64,000 nucleotides of DNA from Ensifer sp. IC3342 (GCF_020193655.1 NZ_JADYVE010000007.1:1-64000), one strand, 5' to 3'. Positions 44,478 through 55,061 are shown, counted from the first letter of the stretch. Program-made: numbers and translations. Notes: a model not told the origin generated them from the letters alone.

Positions 44478-47400
44478 CGCTTTCGGGCCTCGGGAAACGA
44501 CACCCCGGGCCTGGCTCGACTGGACGACGGAGCGGCAATCGCTTGCCTCCGATCCGGTGCGCTCGGCCTGGGTTTCCGCCAATGCCGGATCGGGCAAGAC
44601 GCATGTCTTGACCCAGCGCGTCATCCGCCTGCTGCTCGCCGGCTGCCGCCCATCTGCAGTTCTCTGCCTCACCTATACGAAGGCCGCCGCTTCGGAAATG
44701 TCGAACCGGGTCTTCGAGCGCCTGGCCGAATGGGCAACGCTTGACGACGCCTCGCTTGAGAAGCGTATCGAAGCGATCGAAGGCGCCCGGCCCTCGGCCG
44801 TGAAAATCCAGGAGGCGCGGCGGTTGTTCGCCGCCGCCCTTGAGACACCCGGCGGCCTGAAGATTCAGACGATTCACGCCTTCTGCGAAGCGCTCCTGCA
44901 TCAGTTTCCGCTCGAGGCCAATGTTGCCGGACACTTTTCCGTGCTTGACGACAGCGCCGCCGCTGTCCTGCTCGCGGATGCACGGCGAGCGTTGCTCGCG
45001 GCTACCGCAGCGAACGACGCAGAGCTTGCCGGCGCCTTCGCCACTGTTCTAGATCTCGCCGACGATACCGGTCTTGAACGGCTGCTGGAGACGATCGTTG
45101 CCAACCGCACGCCTGTCCAAGCCTTTCTCGATCGCGCCTCGCAGCGGGGTGGATTGGAAACGCATTTGCGTGCGTCGCTGGGGATTGCACCGGGCGAGAC
45201 GGCAGAGAGCGTGCTCGCCAAGGCTTGGCCGCTCGCCGGCCTGAACGGGGCAGCTCTTGAACAATATCTCGACTTGGCAGCACGCAAGGGCGGCGCCAAG
45301 CCCGTCGAGTTTGCGGAAGGCTTGAGGGCGGTCGCAGGGCTTGCCGATGCCGAGGAACGCTACCGCAGGCTGGTTGGGCTCTTCGTCAACGGCGGCGGCA
45401 AGCCGCGGGCTGAGTCCACCTTTCTCAACGCGGCGATGCGGCGCGAGGCACCCGAGCTCGGTCCCCTCGTCGAGCAAGCGCGCGATCATGTCGTGGCCTG
45501 CGTGGACCGTCTCAGCATCGTCCGGATGTACGAGGCGACCCGTGCCGCTCTCACCCTCGCTGAAAGGCTCAACCGCGATTACGAGGAAATCAAAAAGGCG
45601 CGCAGCCAGCTCGACTTCGAGGATCTGATCAACCGCACGGCAGCGCTTCTCTCCCGCGGCGATGTCGGCGCCTGGGTTCACTACAAGCTCGACCAAGGCA
45701 TCGACCATATTCTCGTCGACGAGGCACAGGACACGAGCCCTGCGCAATGGACGATCATCCAGTCGCTTGCCGCCGATTTCTTCGCCGGCGAGACGGCGAG
45801 AGCCAACGAGCGGACGATCTTCGCCGTCGGCGACGAGAAGCAATCGATCTATTCATTCCAGGGTGCACGACCCGAGCGCTTCTCCCGCGAGAGCATCGTG
45901 ACGGAACGGCGCGTACGCGCCGGCGGAAAATACTTCAGCCCGATCCGCCTGCAGCTCTCCTTCCGCTCAACGACCGACGTGCTGTCGGCCGTCGACACGG
46001 TCTTTGCCAACAAGGCAAATGCGAAGGGGCTCAGTGCACAGGACGAGGCGATCGTCCATGCCTCGAACCGGATCGGGCATCCCGGCGCCGTCGACATATG
46101 GGACGTAATCGCGCCCGAACCGGTGCTTGCCGAAGAGGAGTGGACAGCCGCCTTCGATGCGACGCCCGAGCGCGCGCCAGCTAACATCCTGGCCCGACGC
46201 ATCGCTGCGGTGCTCGATGACTGGATCGGTAAGGAGACCATCATCGAGAAGGGCGTTCGCCGACCGATGCGGCCGGGCGACGTCATCGTCCTCGTTCGCA
46301 AGCGCGACGCCTTCGTCAACGCGTTGACGCGGGCCTTGAAGCGCAGGAATAACATCCCCGTCGCGGGTGCCGACCGTCTCGTGCTGACCAGCCATATTGC
46401 GATTCAGGACCTGATGGCGCTCGGTCGCTTTGCCCTGCTGCCGGAGGACGACCTTTCTCTCGCCGCGCTCTTGAAAAGCCCGCTCATCAATCTTGGCGAG
46501 GACGATGTTTTCGAACTTGCGGCGGGAAGGACTGAAGCCGAAAGCCTCTGGCAACGCCTGCAGAGCCGCGGCGTCGACGAGACGAGCCGATATCACCCGG
46601 TGGCGCGTACGCTGACGCAATATGCCGATCTCGCCCGCCATATGCTGCCGCACGACTTCTACGCCCGTATCCTCGGCGTTCTCGGTGGCAGGGCGGCTTT
46701 CCTTGCTCGGCTGGGCAGTGAGGTCAGCGATATTCTCGACGAATTCCTGACTTTTGCACTCGATCACGAAAGAACCGGCTTGCCCGGCCTGCAGGCGTTC
46801 ATCTCGACCCTCGAGATCGAGGCGCCGACAGTCAAGCGCGAGCAGGACAAGGAGCGCGACGAAGTGCGCGTCATGACCGTGCACGCGGCAAAGGGGCTGG
46901 AGGCGCCGGTCGTCTTCCTCGTCGACGGCGGGGGCAAGGCCTTCAACAGCCAGTATGTTCCCGATCTGCGCCTTTTCGAAAAACAGCGACCCGACGGTTC
47001 CGTCGTCACCGCACCTATCTGGCGGGCGCCCGGCTCCGGAACAAATTCCCTGCTCAACGCCGACAATGCCCGCCTGAAGGCACTGGCGGAGGAGGAATAC
47101 CGGCGCCTGCTCTATGTCGGCATGACCCGCGCCGCAGACCGGCTCGTCATCTGCGGCTATCGCGGACAGAGGGAGAATACCGATACCTGGCATGCGATGG
47201 TCCAGGGGACGCTGGCGCAGGATGTCAAAGGACGCGGGACGCCTATGGTGTTCCGCGCGGGCGGCGAAGAATGGACGGGCCACGCGTGGCGCGAGACGCA
47301 CCCGCATATCGACGCCCCCGTGGTAGATGGTGTGCAAGCCGCGGGAGAGCGCATGGTGCCTGGCCTGCCCGCAACGCTTTCTGCACCCTTGCCGCCGCCG

Positions 47401-48033
47401 CGTCGGCTGCCGCGGCCGCTCACGCCATCCGGCACCGGCATTGCCATCGATGATCCGGACAGCGAATCGATCGTCGGATCGGCGCTCTTTGCGGAACAGG
47501 CGGCACCCAATCGTTCGCTGCTGCGCGGCGCGATCCTTCATCGGCTTCTGCAGGTTCTCCCGTCTGTCGATGCCGCTGAACGCCGGGCGGCGGCGGACCG
47601 CTATCTGCTGCGGTCGGTCCCACGCTGGTCTGAGCCGGAGCGGCGGGCGCTTGCCGATGCCGTTATGGATGTGCTCGGCCACCCGGACCTCAATACGCTC
47701 TTTACCACGCACAGCCGGCCGGAAGTTTCCGTCATGGGAACGCTCACGCTCGGCGGGCGTGAGTTCGCGGTGTCGGGCCGTGTCGACCGGCTGGCCGTTT
47801 CCGGCGATACGGTGACGATTGCGGACTTCAAGACGAATCGCGAGGTGCCGAAGTCGCTCGCTGAGGTGCCACCCGTCTACAGAACGCAGCTCGCCATCTA
47901 CCGGGAGCTGCTCAAGCCGCTCTACCTCGGGCGACGGTTCCGTTGCGCGCTGATCTTCACCGAGGGACCGGCAATCCAGGTGCTTCCCGACGCGATGCTG
48001 GACAGGAGCCTTGAAGAGCTCGCGACAAAGTGA
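44458..48033 (+). CDS. addA: Double-strand break repair helicase AddA
   Basis: About 1190 residues, a UvrD-type helicase-nuclease. Motif I ANAGSGKTH is near residue 40, and motif II is in HILVDEAQDTSP. EEEYRRLLYVGMTRA is motif VI. The C-terminal nuclease carries GRVDRLAVSGDTVTIADFKTN. Start codons at 44458, 44461 and 44467 are all in frame; GGCGAGG (44451-44457) is best spaced for ATG 44467. It forms the AddAB complex with the preceding gene. Confidence 0.96.
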   Translation: MMPMRDDAFGPRETTPRAWLDWTTERQSLASDPVRSAWVSANAGSGKTHVLTQRVIRLLLAGCRPSAVLCLTYTKAAASEMSNRVFERLAEWATLDDASLEKRIEAIEGARPSAVKIQEARRLFAAALETPGGLKIQTIHAFCEALLHQFPLEANVAGHFSVLDDSAAAVLLADARRALLAATAANDAELAGAFATVLDLADDTGLERLLETIVANRTPVQAFLDRASQRGGLETHLRASLGIAPGETAESVLAKAWPLAGLNGAALEQYLDLAARKGGAKPVEFAEGLRAVAGLADAEERYRRLVGLFVNGGGKPRAESTFLNAAMRREAPELGPLVEQARDHVVACVDRLSIVRMYEATRAALTLAERLNRDYEEIKKARSQLDFEDLINRTAALLSRGDVGAWVHYKLDQGIDHILVDEAQDTSPAQWTIIQSLAADFFAGETARANERTIFAVGDEKQSIYSFQGARPERFSRESIVTERRVRAGGKYFSPIRLQLSFRSTTDVLSAVDTVFANKANAKGLSAQDEAIVHASNRIGHPGAVDIWDVIAPEPVLAEEEWTAAFDATPERAPANILARRIAAVLDDWIGKETIIEKGVRRPMRPGDVIVLVRKRDAFVNALTRALKRRNNIPVAGADRLVLTSHIAIQDLMALGRFALLPEDDLSLAALLKSPLINLGEDDVFELAAGRTEAESLWQRLQSRGVDETSRYHPVARTLTQYADLARHMLPHDFYARILGVLGGRAAFLARLGSEVSDILDEFLTFALDHERTGLPGLQAFISTLEIEAPTVKREQDKERDEVRVMTVHAAKGLEAPVVFLVDGGGKAFNSQYVPDLRLFEKQRPDGSVVTAPIWRAPGSGTNSLLNADNARLKALAEEEYRRLLYVGMTRAADRLVICGYRGQRENTDTWHAMVQGTLAQDVKGRGTPMVFRAGGEEWTGHAWRETHPHIDAPVVDGVQAAGERMVPGLPATLSAPLPPPRRLPRPLTPSGTGIAIDDPDSESIVGSALFAEQAAPNRSLLRGAILHRLLQVLPSVDAAERRAAADRYLLRSVPRWSEPERRALADAVMDVLGHPDLNTLFTTHSRPEVSVMGTLTLGGREFAVSGRVDRLAVSGDTVTIADFKTNREVPKSLAEVPPVYRTQLAIYRELLKPLYLGRRFRCALIFTEGPAIQVLPDAMLDRSLEELATK

Positions 48034-48192
48034 GATACACGATATTGAAAATCCGGTGGCGACGCCTCACATGAGGCACAACATCTGGACATGCCGCGCC
48101 GCCCGGTTCAAACCGCAGAGGCGCGGTAACATTTTGAAGAACCGCGCGATCTAGGTCGTGCGGTCGCCATTTCCGAAAGCAAGGAGCAGCAG

Positions 48193-48516
48193 ATGGCCAC
48201 TGTGAAAGTCGATACCTCCAATTTTCAGCAGGAAGTCCTGAACTCGGCCGAGCCGGTCGTCGTCGATTTCTGGGCGGAATGGTGCGGTCCGTGCAAAATG
48301 ATCGCTCCGAGCCTTGAGGAAATCGCAACCGAGTTCGCTGGCAAGGTCAAGGTTGCCAAGCTCAACATCGACGAAAACCCCGAGCTTGCCGCTCAATACG
48401 GCGTACGCTCGATCCCGACGCTCGCCATGTTCAAGGCCGGCGAAGTGGCCGACATCAAGGTTGGCGCCGCACCGAAGACCGCGCTGACTTCCTGGATTTC
48501 GACTGCGGTAGCCTGA
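48193..48516 (+). CDS. trxA: Thioredoxin
   Basis: A 107-residue thioredoxin with the active site WCGPC ([16 protein letters not shown]) and the cis-proline in [10 protein letters not shown]. It reduces disulphides in the cytoplasm using thioredoxin reductase. AAGGAG precedes the ATG. A 159-bp gap separates it from addA, so it probably has its own promoter. Confidence 0.98.
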   Translation: MATVKVDTSNFQQEVLNSAEPVVVDFWAEWCGPCKMIAPSLEEIATEFAGKVKVAKLNIDENPELAAQYGVRSIPTLAMFKAGEVADIKVGAAPKTALTSWISTAVA

Positions 48517-48541
48517 ACGGCACAAGTCCCGTGAAACATTG

Positions 48542-48566
48542 AAAAGCCCGGCTCGCCGGGCTTTTT
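48542..48566. terminator. Terminator between trxA and folC
   Basis: AAAAGCCCGGC and GCCGGGCTTTT form an 11-base-pair stem with a two-base TC gap, so the loop must open a pair or two, followed by TCTTG. T-tracts on both strands mean it could serve both the plus-strand trxA and the converging folC operon. Confidence 0.9.
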
Positions 48567-48611
48567 CTTGTCGTCGACGCGGAACGCTGGAGCGCACCCG
48601 CCAACAACTGC

Positions 48612-49955
48612 CTATCTCGGCGGCGTGCCGTTTTCGGCGAGCACGTCGCCGACGAGATAAAGCGATCCGCCGATCAGGATGCGCGGCGGAACAGGGTCCT
48701 CGTCGACAAGCTCGGCAATTATCCCGAGCGCTTCCGCGACGGACGAGGTGGCGGTGGTCTCGAACCCGACGGAGCCGGCATCCTCGGCCAAGGCCACCGG
48801 GTCCAGGCTGGAATCGGACCCGTGGATCGGCACAGTGAAAACCTGCTCCGCAAGATCGAGAAACGCCTTGAAATAGCCGACCGGGTCCTTGGTGTTGATC
48901 ATGCCGATGATCAGAAACAGGGGCCGCGGCTCGCGCTCCTCGAAACTCGCCATCGCCTCCGCAATGACCTGACCTGCGCCCGGGTTGTGTCCGCCGTCGA
49001 TCCAGATCTCGGCACCCGGCGGACCGTGATGCGAAAGCTTGCCGCCGGCAAGGCGCTGCAGGCGCCCCGGCCAATCGACACCGGCCAGCCCCTTCTCGAT
49101 GGCCGCCTCCGGAACATCGAAACCGGCCGCCCTGACGGCGCGGATCGCCGCGGCGGCGTTGGCATACTGGTGCCGGCCAGGCAGGCGCGGCAGTGGCAGG
49201 TCCGCCAATCCGCGTTCGTCCTGGAAGACGAGCCGGCCAAACTCCTCATGCGCCATGTAATCCTGGCCGTAGACGGATATCGGGCAACCAAGGCGCTCGG
49301 CAGTAGAGACGAGCACATCGCGCGCGCCGTCTTCCTCCTGATGGCCGATCACCACCGGGCAGCCGCGCTTCATGATCCCGGCCTTTTCGGCGGCGATCAG
49401 TTCCACCCGATCACCGAGATAGGACTGATGGTCGAGCGAAATCGGCATGATGACGGAAACTGCGGGCTTGGCGATCACGTTGGTCGCGTCGAACCGTCCG
49501 CCAAGCCCGACCTCGATGATTGCGACGTCAGCGGGATGCTCGGCAAATAGCAGGAAGGTGACCGCGGTCAGGATTTCGAAGACAGTGATCTGTTGGCCGG
49601 CATTGGCTTCCGCCACGCGCCGCACAGCATCGGCAAGCACCCGATCGCCAACCAAAGCACCCTTGCCACCCTTCACGCCGAGGCGATAGCGCTCATGCCA
49701 GTTCACGAGATGCGGTGACGTGTGGACGTGGACGCTCAAACCCGCGGCCTCGAGAATCGCCCGGGAAAACGCAGTGACAGAACCTTTGCCGTTGGTGCCG
49801 GCGACATGGATGACCGGCGGCAACCGCTCCTGCGGGTTGCCGAGTGCCGCCAAAAGCCGGGTGACCCTGTCGAGCGACAGGTCGAACCCCTTGGGATGCA
49901 GGGCGAGAAGCTTTTCGATCTCCTGCGCCGCTTCGCTGACCTGCGTCGCCGTCAT
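48612..49955 (-). CDS. folC: Folylpolyglutamate synthase/dihydrofolate synthase
   Basis: A 447-residue Mur-ligase-type enzyme. The P-loop HVAGTNGKGSV and IEVGLGGRFDATN motifs are clear. It joins glutamate to dihydropteroate and then extends folate polyglutamates. ATG 49955 with GAGG upstream is preferred over an in-frame start at 49994. It is the last gene of the trpFBA-accD-folC run, a conserved neighbour of accD in many proteobacteria. Confidence 0.97.
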   Translation of the reverse strand: MTATQVSEAAQEIEKLLALHPKGFDLSLDRVTRLLAALGNPQERLPPVIHVAGTNGKGSVTAFSRAILEAAGLSVHVHTSPHLVNWHERYRLGVKGGKGALVGDRVLADAVRRVAEANAGQQITVFEILTAVTFLLFAEHPADVAIIEVGLGGRFDATNVIAKPAVSVIMPISLDHQSYLGDRVELIAAEKAGIMKRGCPVVIGHQEEDGARDVLVSTAERLGCPISVYGQDYMAHEEFGRLVFQDERGLADLPLPRLPGRHQYANAAAAIRAVRAAGFDVPEAAIEKGLAGVDWPGRLQRLAGGKLSHHGPPGAEIWIDGGHNPGAGQVIAEAMASFEEREPRPLFLIIGMINTKDPVGYFKAFLDLAEQVFTVPIHGSDSSLDPVALAEDAGSVGFETTATSSVAEALGIIAELVDEDPVPPRILIGGSLYLVGDVLAENGTPPR

Positions 49956-50062
49956 GTCAATCGCCTCGAAAAATCGTTCGCCGAAACGCACCACGGAAGA
50001 ATGTGAAGCGGTTCCGGCCCGGATGCCAGACCAAGTCCACCGAAACCGAGCAGGCGCGAGGT

Positions 50063-50977
50063 CTAGGCCCGCGCCGCGACCGGCACGGCCGTCACTTGCG
50101 GTCCACCCTCGCGCTTGGCAGCTTCGACAGGCTTCTTCGTCAGGATCTTCAGCACGCGTGCAAGGGTCGCCGGGATATCATGCCGCTTGACCACCATGTC
50201 GACCATGCCGTGCTCCAGCAGGTATTCGGACGTCTGGAAGCCTTCCGGCAGCTTCTCGCGCAGGGTCTGCTCTATCACCCGCTTTCCGGCGAAACCGATT
50301 TCTGCACCGGGCTCAGCCATATGTATGTCACCCAGCATCGCGTAGGACGCTGTCACGCCACCCGTCGTCGGGTTGGTCAAGACGACGATGTAGGGAAGTC
50401 CCGCTTCCTTGAGCATGTTTACCGCCACGGTCGTGCGCGGAAGCTGCATCAGCGACAGGATACCTTCCTGCATGCGGGCGCCACCGGAGGCGGGAAAGAT
50501 AACGAGAGGGCATTTTTCGGCAACAGCCCTCTCGAAGGCCTTCACGATCGCCTCGCCTGCCGCCATGCCGAGCGAGCCGCCGATGAAGTTGAACTCGTGG
50601 ACGACGGCAACGAGCTTGACGCCCTGAACGAGGCCAAGACCTGCGACGATGGTATCCTCAAGCTCGGTCTTCGCGCGGCTGTCACGCAGGCGATCGGTGT
50701 ATTTCTTCGAATCGCGGAACTTGAGCGGGTCCTGCGCGACCTTCGGCTGCGGCAGCGCTTCATAGATCCCGCCGTCGAAGAGATCCTTCAGCCGAGCCTT
50801 AGCCGGCATCTTCATATGGTATCCCGACTGCGGAATAACCCACTTGTTCTCTTCGAGATCGCGATGAAACACCATCTCGCCGGTTTCAGGGCACTTGATC
50901 CAGAGGTTTTCCGGAACTTCCCTGCGGCCCAGCATCGAATTGATCTTCGGCCGAACGTAGTTTGTGATCCAGTTCAC
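50063..50977 (-). CDS. accD: Acetyl-CoA carboxylase carboxyltransferase subunit beta
   Basis: A 304-residue AccD. The carboxyltransferase core is intact, with [12 protein letters not shown] and [17 protein letters not shown]. In the N-terminal segment that forms a four-cysteine zinc ribbon in E. coli, only C29 remains; the other three positions are T32, I48 and S51. It transfers carboxyl from biotin to acetyl-CoA together with AccA for fatty-acid synthesis. It sits between trpA and folC on the minus strand. Confidence 0.97.
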   Translation of the reverse strand: MNWITNYVRPKINSMLGRREVPENLWIKCPETGEMVFHRDLEENKWVIPQSGYHMKMPAKARLKDLFDGGIYEALPQPKVAQDPLKFRDSKKYTDRLRDSRAKTELEDTIVAGLGLVQGVKLVAVVHEFNFIGGSLGMAAGEAIVKAFERAVAEKCPLVIFPASGGARMQEGILSLMQLPRTTVAVNMLKEAGLPYIVVLTNPTTGGVTASYAMLGDIHMAEPGAEIGFAGKRVIEQTLREKLPEGFQTSEYLLEHGMVDMVVKRHDIPATLARVLKILTKKPVEAAKREGGPQVTAVPVAARA

Positions 50978-51027
50978 TTATAAACTCCTGAAGATTTCCT
51001 TCGGGTTGTGCGCGTTAATCTGGGCGA

Positions 51028-51867
51028 TTATTCGGCTGCAGCGAGCCTTGCCGCCCGCACACCGACCGAGAGGCCCTTGACCAGCGCTTCGACACCGGGC
51101 ACCGTCGCATCGGTCGCGCGTCCCTCTTCCGTGAGGCTGGAGGCGATCTGATTCACGATCGCGGTGCCGACGACGACGCCATCGGCTGATGCCCCGATCG
51201 CCCGCGCATGTTCGGCGGTCTTGACGCCGAAGCCGACGCAGACGGGTAGCTCAGTGTGCGACTTGATCCGCTCAACGGCGCCCGCAATCAGCGACGGATC
51301 CGGCAGAGCCGAACCGGTGATGCCGGTCATCGAGACGTAATATACGAAACCCGACGTGTTTTCGAGAACCTTTGGCAGCCGGCGGTCATCCGTCGTCGGC
51401 GTCGCCAGGCGAATGAAGTTGATATTCCGCTTCAGTGCGGGGATGCAGAGTTCGTCGTCCATCTCCGGAGGCAGGTCGACGACGATCAGGCCATCGATCC
51501 CTGCTTCCAGGGCGTCCGTCAGGAACCGATCCACGCCGTAGATGTAGATTGGATTGTAGTAGCCCATCAGCACGATGGGCGTGTGCTGGTCCTCTCCGCG
51601 GAAGAGGCGCGCAAGCTCGAGCGTCTTGACAAGCGTCTGCCCGCCCTTCAGCGAGCGTTGCCCCGCGAGCTGGATCGCCGGCCCGTCCGCCATCGGATCG
51701 GAAAAAGGCATGCCAAGCTCGATCACATCGGCCCCTGCCTTGGGCAGCGCCTTCATGATCGCAAACGACGTATCGAAATCCGGGTCGCCGCCCATGAAAT
51801 AGGTGACGAGGACCGGACGACCCTCCGCCGCTACGTCGGCAAACCTTTTCTCCATGCGTGCGGTCAT
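51028..51867 (-). CDS. trpA: Tryptophan synthase alpha chain
   Basis: A 279-residue TIM barrel that splits indole-3-glycerol phosphate. The catalytic pair is E50 and D61 in [15 protein letters not shown]. The phosphate-binding loop [14 protein letters not shown] is near residue 215. It starts five bases after trpB and works with it as a channeling complex. Confidence 0.98.
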   Translation of the reverse strand: MTARMEKRFADVAAEGRPVLVTYFMGGDPDFDTSFAIMKALPKAGADVIELGMPFSDPMADGPAIQLAGQRSLKGGQTLVKTLELARLFRGEDQHTPIVLMGYYNPIYIYGVDRFLTDALEAGIDGLIVVDLPPEMDDELCIPALKRNINFIRLATPTTDDRRLPKVLENTSGFVYYVSMTGITGSALPDPSLIAGAVERIKSHTELPVCVGFGVKTAEHARAIGASADGVVVGTAIVNQIASSLTEEGRATDATVPGVEALVKGLSVGVRAARLAAAE

Positions 51868-51872
51868 GATCG

Positions 51873-53093
51873 TTATTGCCCCATACCCAGAATTTTGCCG
51901 ACCGTGAAAATATCCTTGTCGCCGCGACCGGAGAGATTCATCAGGATGATCTCGTCCTTGCCCATCTTCGGCGCCCGCTTGATGACCTCGGCAAGTGCAT
52001 GCGACGGTTCGAGCGCCGGAATGATGCCTTCGAGCCGCGTCAGCGTCTGGAAGGCTTCGAGCGCCTCATGGTCCATGATCGGAACATATTCGACGCGGCC
52101 GACATCGTTCAGCCAGGCGTGCTCCGGCCCGATGCCCGGATAGTCGAGACCGGCCGAGATGGAATGCCCTTCCTTGATCTGGCCGTCGCCGTCCTGAAGC
52201 AGATAGGTGCGGTTGCCGTGCAGGACGCCCGGCGAGCCGGCCGTGATCGAGGCGCAATGCTCATCGCCGTCAAGGCCCTTGCCGCCCGCCTCGACGCCGA
52301 CAATCTTGACGCCTTCGTCATCGAGGAACGGATGGAAGATGCCGATTGCGTTGGAACCGCCGCCGACCGCCGCGATAACGAGATCGGGAAGCCGGCCCTC
52401 CGCCGCGAGAATCTGCTCCTTGGCCTCCTGGCCGATGACCGACTGGAAGTCGCGCACCATTTCCGGATAGGGGTGCGGACCGGCGGCGGTGCCGATCAGG
52501 TAATAGGTGCTATCGACGTTCGTCACCCAGTCGCGCAGCGCCTCGTTCATTGCATCCTTGAGTGTGCCGCTGCCGGCGGTCACCGGCTTCACTTCGGCCC
52601 CGAGAAGCTTCATGCGAAACACGTTCGGCGCCTGACGCTCGACGTCGGTCGCGCCCATATAGACCACGCACGGCAGGCCGAAGCGGGCAGCGACGGTGGC
52701 GGAAGCGACGCCATGCTGGCCTGCGCCGGTTTCAGCGATGATGCGCGTCTTGCCCATGCGCTTGGCAAGCAGGATCTGGCCGATGCAGTTGTTGATCTTG
52801 TGGGAGCCGGTGTGGTTCAGCTCCTCACGCTTGAAATAGATCTTTGCGCCACCGAGTTCGGCCGTCAGGCGCTCGGCGAAATAGAGCGGGCTCGGGCGGC
52901 CGATGTAATGCGCCCCAAGCTTTTCGAGGTCGGCCTTGAAGGTCGGATCAGACTTTGCCTTGTTCCATTCATCCTGAAGGTCGAGGATCAGCGGCATCAA
53001 CGTTTCGGCAACGAAACGACCACCAAAGATACCGAAGCGGCCTTCCTCGTCGGGTCCGGCTTTGAAGGAGTTCAGCTTGGGCGCCTCGTTCAC
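51873..53093 (-). CDS. trpB: Tryptophan synthase beta chain
   Basis: A 406-residue PLP enzyme. K99 in [10 protein letters not shown] forms the internal aldimine, and the phosphate-binding glycine loop GGGSNAIG is present. It condenses indole with serine to tryptophan. It overlaps trpF by four bases. Confidence 0.98.
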   Translation of the reverse strand: MNEAPKLNSFKAGPDEEGRFGIFGGRFVAETLMPLILDLQDEWNKAKSDPTFKADLEKLGAHYIGRPSPLYFAERLTAELGGAKIYFKREELNHTGSHKINNCIGQILLAKRMGKTRIIAETGAGQHGVASATVAARFGLPCVVYMGATDVERQAPNVFRMKLLGAEVKPVTAGSGTLKDAMNEALRDWVTNVDSTYYLIGTAAGPHPYPEMVRDFQSVIGQEAKEQILAAEGRLPDLVIAAVGGGSNAIGIFHPFLDDEGVKIVGVEAGGKGLDGDEHCASITAGSPGVLHGNRTYLLQDGDGQIKEGHSISAGLDYPGIGPEHAWLNDVGRVEYVPIMDHEALEAFQTLTRLEGIIPALEPSHALAEVIKRAPKMGKDEIILMNLSGRGDKDIFTVGKILGMGQ

Positions 53094-53764
53094 GTCTTGC
53101 TCCTTGCTCGTGCGCGATCGTCGTCCGCCCGGCGAACGGCATCGAAAAATGCTTCCATGAGCTCCAAATCCTTGACGCCCGGCGCGCTCTCGACGCCGGA
53201 GGATGTATCGATGGCCCGCGCGCCGGTCAGCGCAAGGGCCTCGCCGATGTTGTTTGCATTCAATCCACCGGAAAGCATGTAATCGACGCTGCCGTCAAGC
53301 GCGCCAAGCAGCCGCCAGTCGAACGAAACACCGTTGCCCCCCGGCAGGTCGGAACCAGCCGGCGGCTTGGCGTCAAAAAGGAAGCGATCCGCAATGCCGA
53401 CATAGGGTTCTATCCGGTCGAGGTCGGACGCCTCGCGGATCGACAAGGCTTTCATCACGGGAAGGGCGTAGACGGCCTTGACCGTCAGCACGCGGTCCGG
53501 GCTTTCCGAACCGTGAAGCTGCAGCATATCCGGCTTGAGAGCCGAAACGATCTCGTCGAGTTCGTCATTGTCGGCATCGACCGTGACGGCCACGATCTTC
53601 GCCCGCCCGCGGATGCGATCGGCCAGACGACCGGCGTCGTCCGGTTCGATATTGCGCGGGCTTTTTGGAAAGAAGATGAAGCCGGTATGCGATGCGCCAA
53701 GCGCGGCAGCGCGCTCCACGGCATCGGCGGTCTTCAACCCGCATATCTTTACGTCAGTTTTCAT
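53090..53764 (-). CDS. trpF: Phosphoribosylanthranilate isomerase
   Basis: A 224-residue TIM barrel. The catalytic cysteine is in VKICGLKTA at the N-terminus and the acid in [18 protein letters not shown] is the phosphate-binding loop. ATG 53764 with AAGG is the family start; longer in-frame starts add unrelated residues. It opens the trpF-trpB-trpA-accD-folC series; the other trp genes are elsewhere, a split usual in rhizobia. Confidence 0.95.
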   Translation of the reverse strand: MKTDVKICGLKTADAVERAAALGASHTGFIFFPKSPRNIEPDDAGRLADRIRGRAKIVAVTVDADNDELDEIVSALKPDMLQLHGSESPDRVLTVKAVYALPVMKALSIREASDLDRIEPYVGIADRFLFDAKPPAGSDLPGGNGVSFDWRLLGALDGSVDYMLSGGLNANNIGEALALTGARAIDTSSGVESAPGVKDLELMEAFFDAVRRADDDRARARSKT

Positions 53765-53894
53765 GGGAAGCGACCTTGCACGAAATGTCGCCCGAGTCGA
53801 GCCAAAACGTTGCACCGCCTTAGGCGCAGCCGGCGCAACGTTGCGGGACGGCCAGCTTCTCACCATATGCATTGTACCACAACGGAGAAGAACC

Positions 53895-54095
53895 ATGCGT
53901 CTGCTGATCGCTCTTATCTTGCCCTGGCTGCAGTTCTTCACGATCGGCCGGCCCTTTGCCGGCATTATCTGCCTTATTCTGCAGCTTACACTGATCGGCT
54001 GGATTCCGGCGGCGATCTGGTCGGTCTACGCGCTCAGCCAGTACAAGACGGACCAAAAGATCAAGGCGGCGCTCGAGGCCCGACATCGCGCCTGA
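53895..54095 (+). CDS. YqaE/Pmp3-like small membrane protein
   Basis: A 66-residue peptide with two hydrophobic segments: LIALILPWLQFFTI and the stretch GIICLILQLTLIGWIPAAIW. A short charged tail follows (YKTDQKIKAALEARH). Size and layout fit the YqaE/Pmp3 proteolipid family, thought to affect membrane potential or stress tolerance; the match is loose, so another small membrane family is possible. GGAG at good spacing supports the start. It is divergent from trpF. Confidence 0.7.
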   Translation: MRLLIALILPWLQFFTIGRPFAGIICLILQLTLIGWIPAAIWSVYALSQYKTDQKIKAALEARHRA

Positions 54096-54109
54096 CGCTC
54101 TGAACCTAC

Positions 54110-54153
54110 GCAATTCCGGACGGAAAACCGCTGCATACTTTTCCTGAAATTGC
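54110..54153. repeat. Family C palindromic element, copy 4 (inverted)
   Basis: GCAATTCCGGACGGAAAACC and the complementary TTTTCC...GAAATTGC arms give the family C core in reverse orientation. It begins 15 bases after the stop of the small membrane protein gene and may end its transcript. A broken second core (AAAAGTGTGCAGCGGTTTT) follows at 54171-54189. Confidence 0.7.
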
Positions 54154-54220
54154 TCGAATGCATGTCGCCCAAAAGTGTGCAGCGGTTTTGGCACAACGAC
54201 ATGCATAAAAACAAGGACCT

Positions 54221-54258
54221 AAGCGCGTCGCATGAATCCGGTTGAACGCGACGCGCTT
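54221..54258. terminator. Strong inverted repeat at the 3' end of the YgjP-like gene
   Basis: AAGCGCGTCGC (54221-54231) and GCGACGCGCTT (54248-54258) pair perfectly around a 16-base loop, with one arm reaching the TAA stop of the minus-strand metalloprotease gene. No T-tract follows, so a Rho-independent role is uncertain; it may be an interspersed repeat. Confidence 0.5.
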
Positions 54259-55013
54259 TAGCCAAAATCTATCGCGTGCAGCATCGTGCCGTTGCGCTTC
54301 AACCAGTGCTTGGCGTCGCGGGTGTCGGGGCACAATTTTTCGCAAAGCGCCCAGAAGTCGGGTCCGTGGTTCATCTCCTGAAGATGGGCGACCTCGTGCG
54401 CTGCGAGATAGGCGATGACCTTTGGCGGCGCCATGGCGACTCGCCAGGAGAAGCTCAAATCGCCATCGACGGAACAGGAGCCCCAACGGCTGCGCGTGTC
54501 CTTGAGGCTCAAGGAGCGCGCCCGGCGCCCGATCCGGCCGGTATAAACCGCCACAAGACGTTCGAGATCGGTGCGCGCTTCCTTCTTCAAGAAGTCGGCA
54601 ACACGTCGGCGCAAGTGTTCTTCGCCGCCGCTCACCCGCAAGATACTCTCGTCGCCGAGCACCATGGCCTCGGTCAATCCGCGGATCCTGCCGGTTCTCT
54701 CGATGCGGTGCGCAACGCCGCGGATCAGGATAGAGCCCCCTTCGGCAAGTTCGCTTTCACCGGAAAACCGTGCAAGCTTTGTCATCAGCCAGCCCTGATG
54801 ACGGTTCAGGAACGCATGCACTTCGCGCTCCGGCAGGCCCTCGGGAACGGTCAGCTTCAGTGCGCGGCCACCCGGCTCGATGCGAAGCGTCATGCGCGTG
54901 GCGCGGGCATTCTGGCGGATGGTCAGCGGCAGCAGCTTGCCGGCGACCTCGATGTCGCGCGTGACATCGGCAGGGGTTCCATTTTGGCGGCGCCGCTTGA
55001 GAGAAGAAAACAT
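54258..55013 (-). CDS. YgjP-like metallopeptidase (DUF45)
   Basis: A 251-residue zinc protease-like protein of the YgjP/WLM group. The HExxH motif is in YLAAHEVAHLQEMNHGPDFW. The preceding KDTRSRWGSCS and LSFSWRVAMAPPKVI are family signatures. There is no signal peptide, so it is cytoplasmic. Relatives are implicated in handling DNA-protein crosslinks (SprT/Wss1-like fold) and in UTP hydrolysis, but function here is unproven. Confidence 0.85.
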   Translation of the reverse strand: MFSSLKRRRQNGTPADVTRDIEVAGKLLPLTIRQNARATRMTLRIEPGGRALKLTVPEGLPEREVHAFLNRHQGWLMTKLARFSGESELAEGGSILIRGVAHRIERTGRIRGLTEAMVLGDESILRVSGGEEHLRRRVADFLKKEARTDLERLVAVYTGRIGRRARSLSLKDTRSRWGSCSVDGDLSFSWRVAMAPPKVIAYLAAHEVAHLQEMNHGPDFWALCEKLCPDTRDAKHWLKRNGTMLHAIDFG

Positions 55014-55061
55014 GGCGCCTTTCTATCCGATTCGCGGATCATTCGCAGCACGAGGCTTAGA

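Noticed and set aside
45967..47712. 581-codon minus-strand frame opposite addA
   Set aside because: Antisense shadow; no start signal and no domain.
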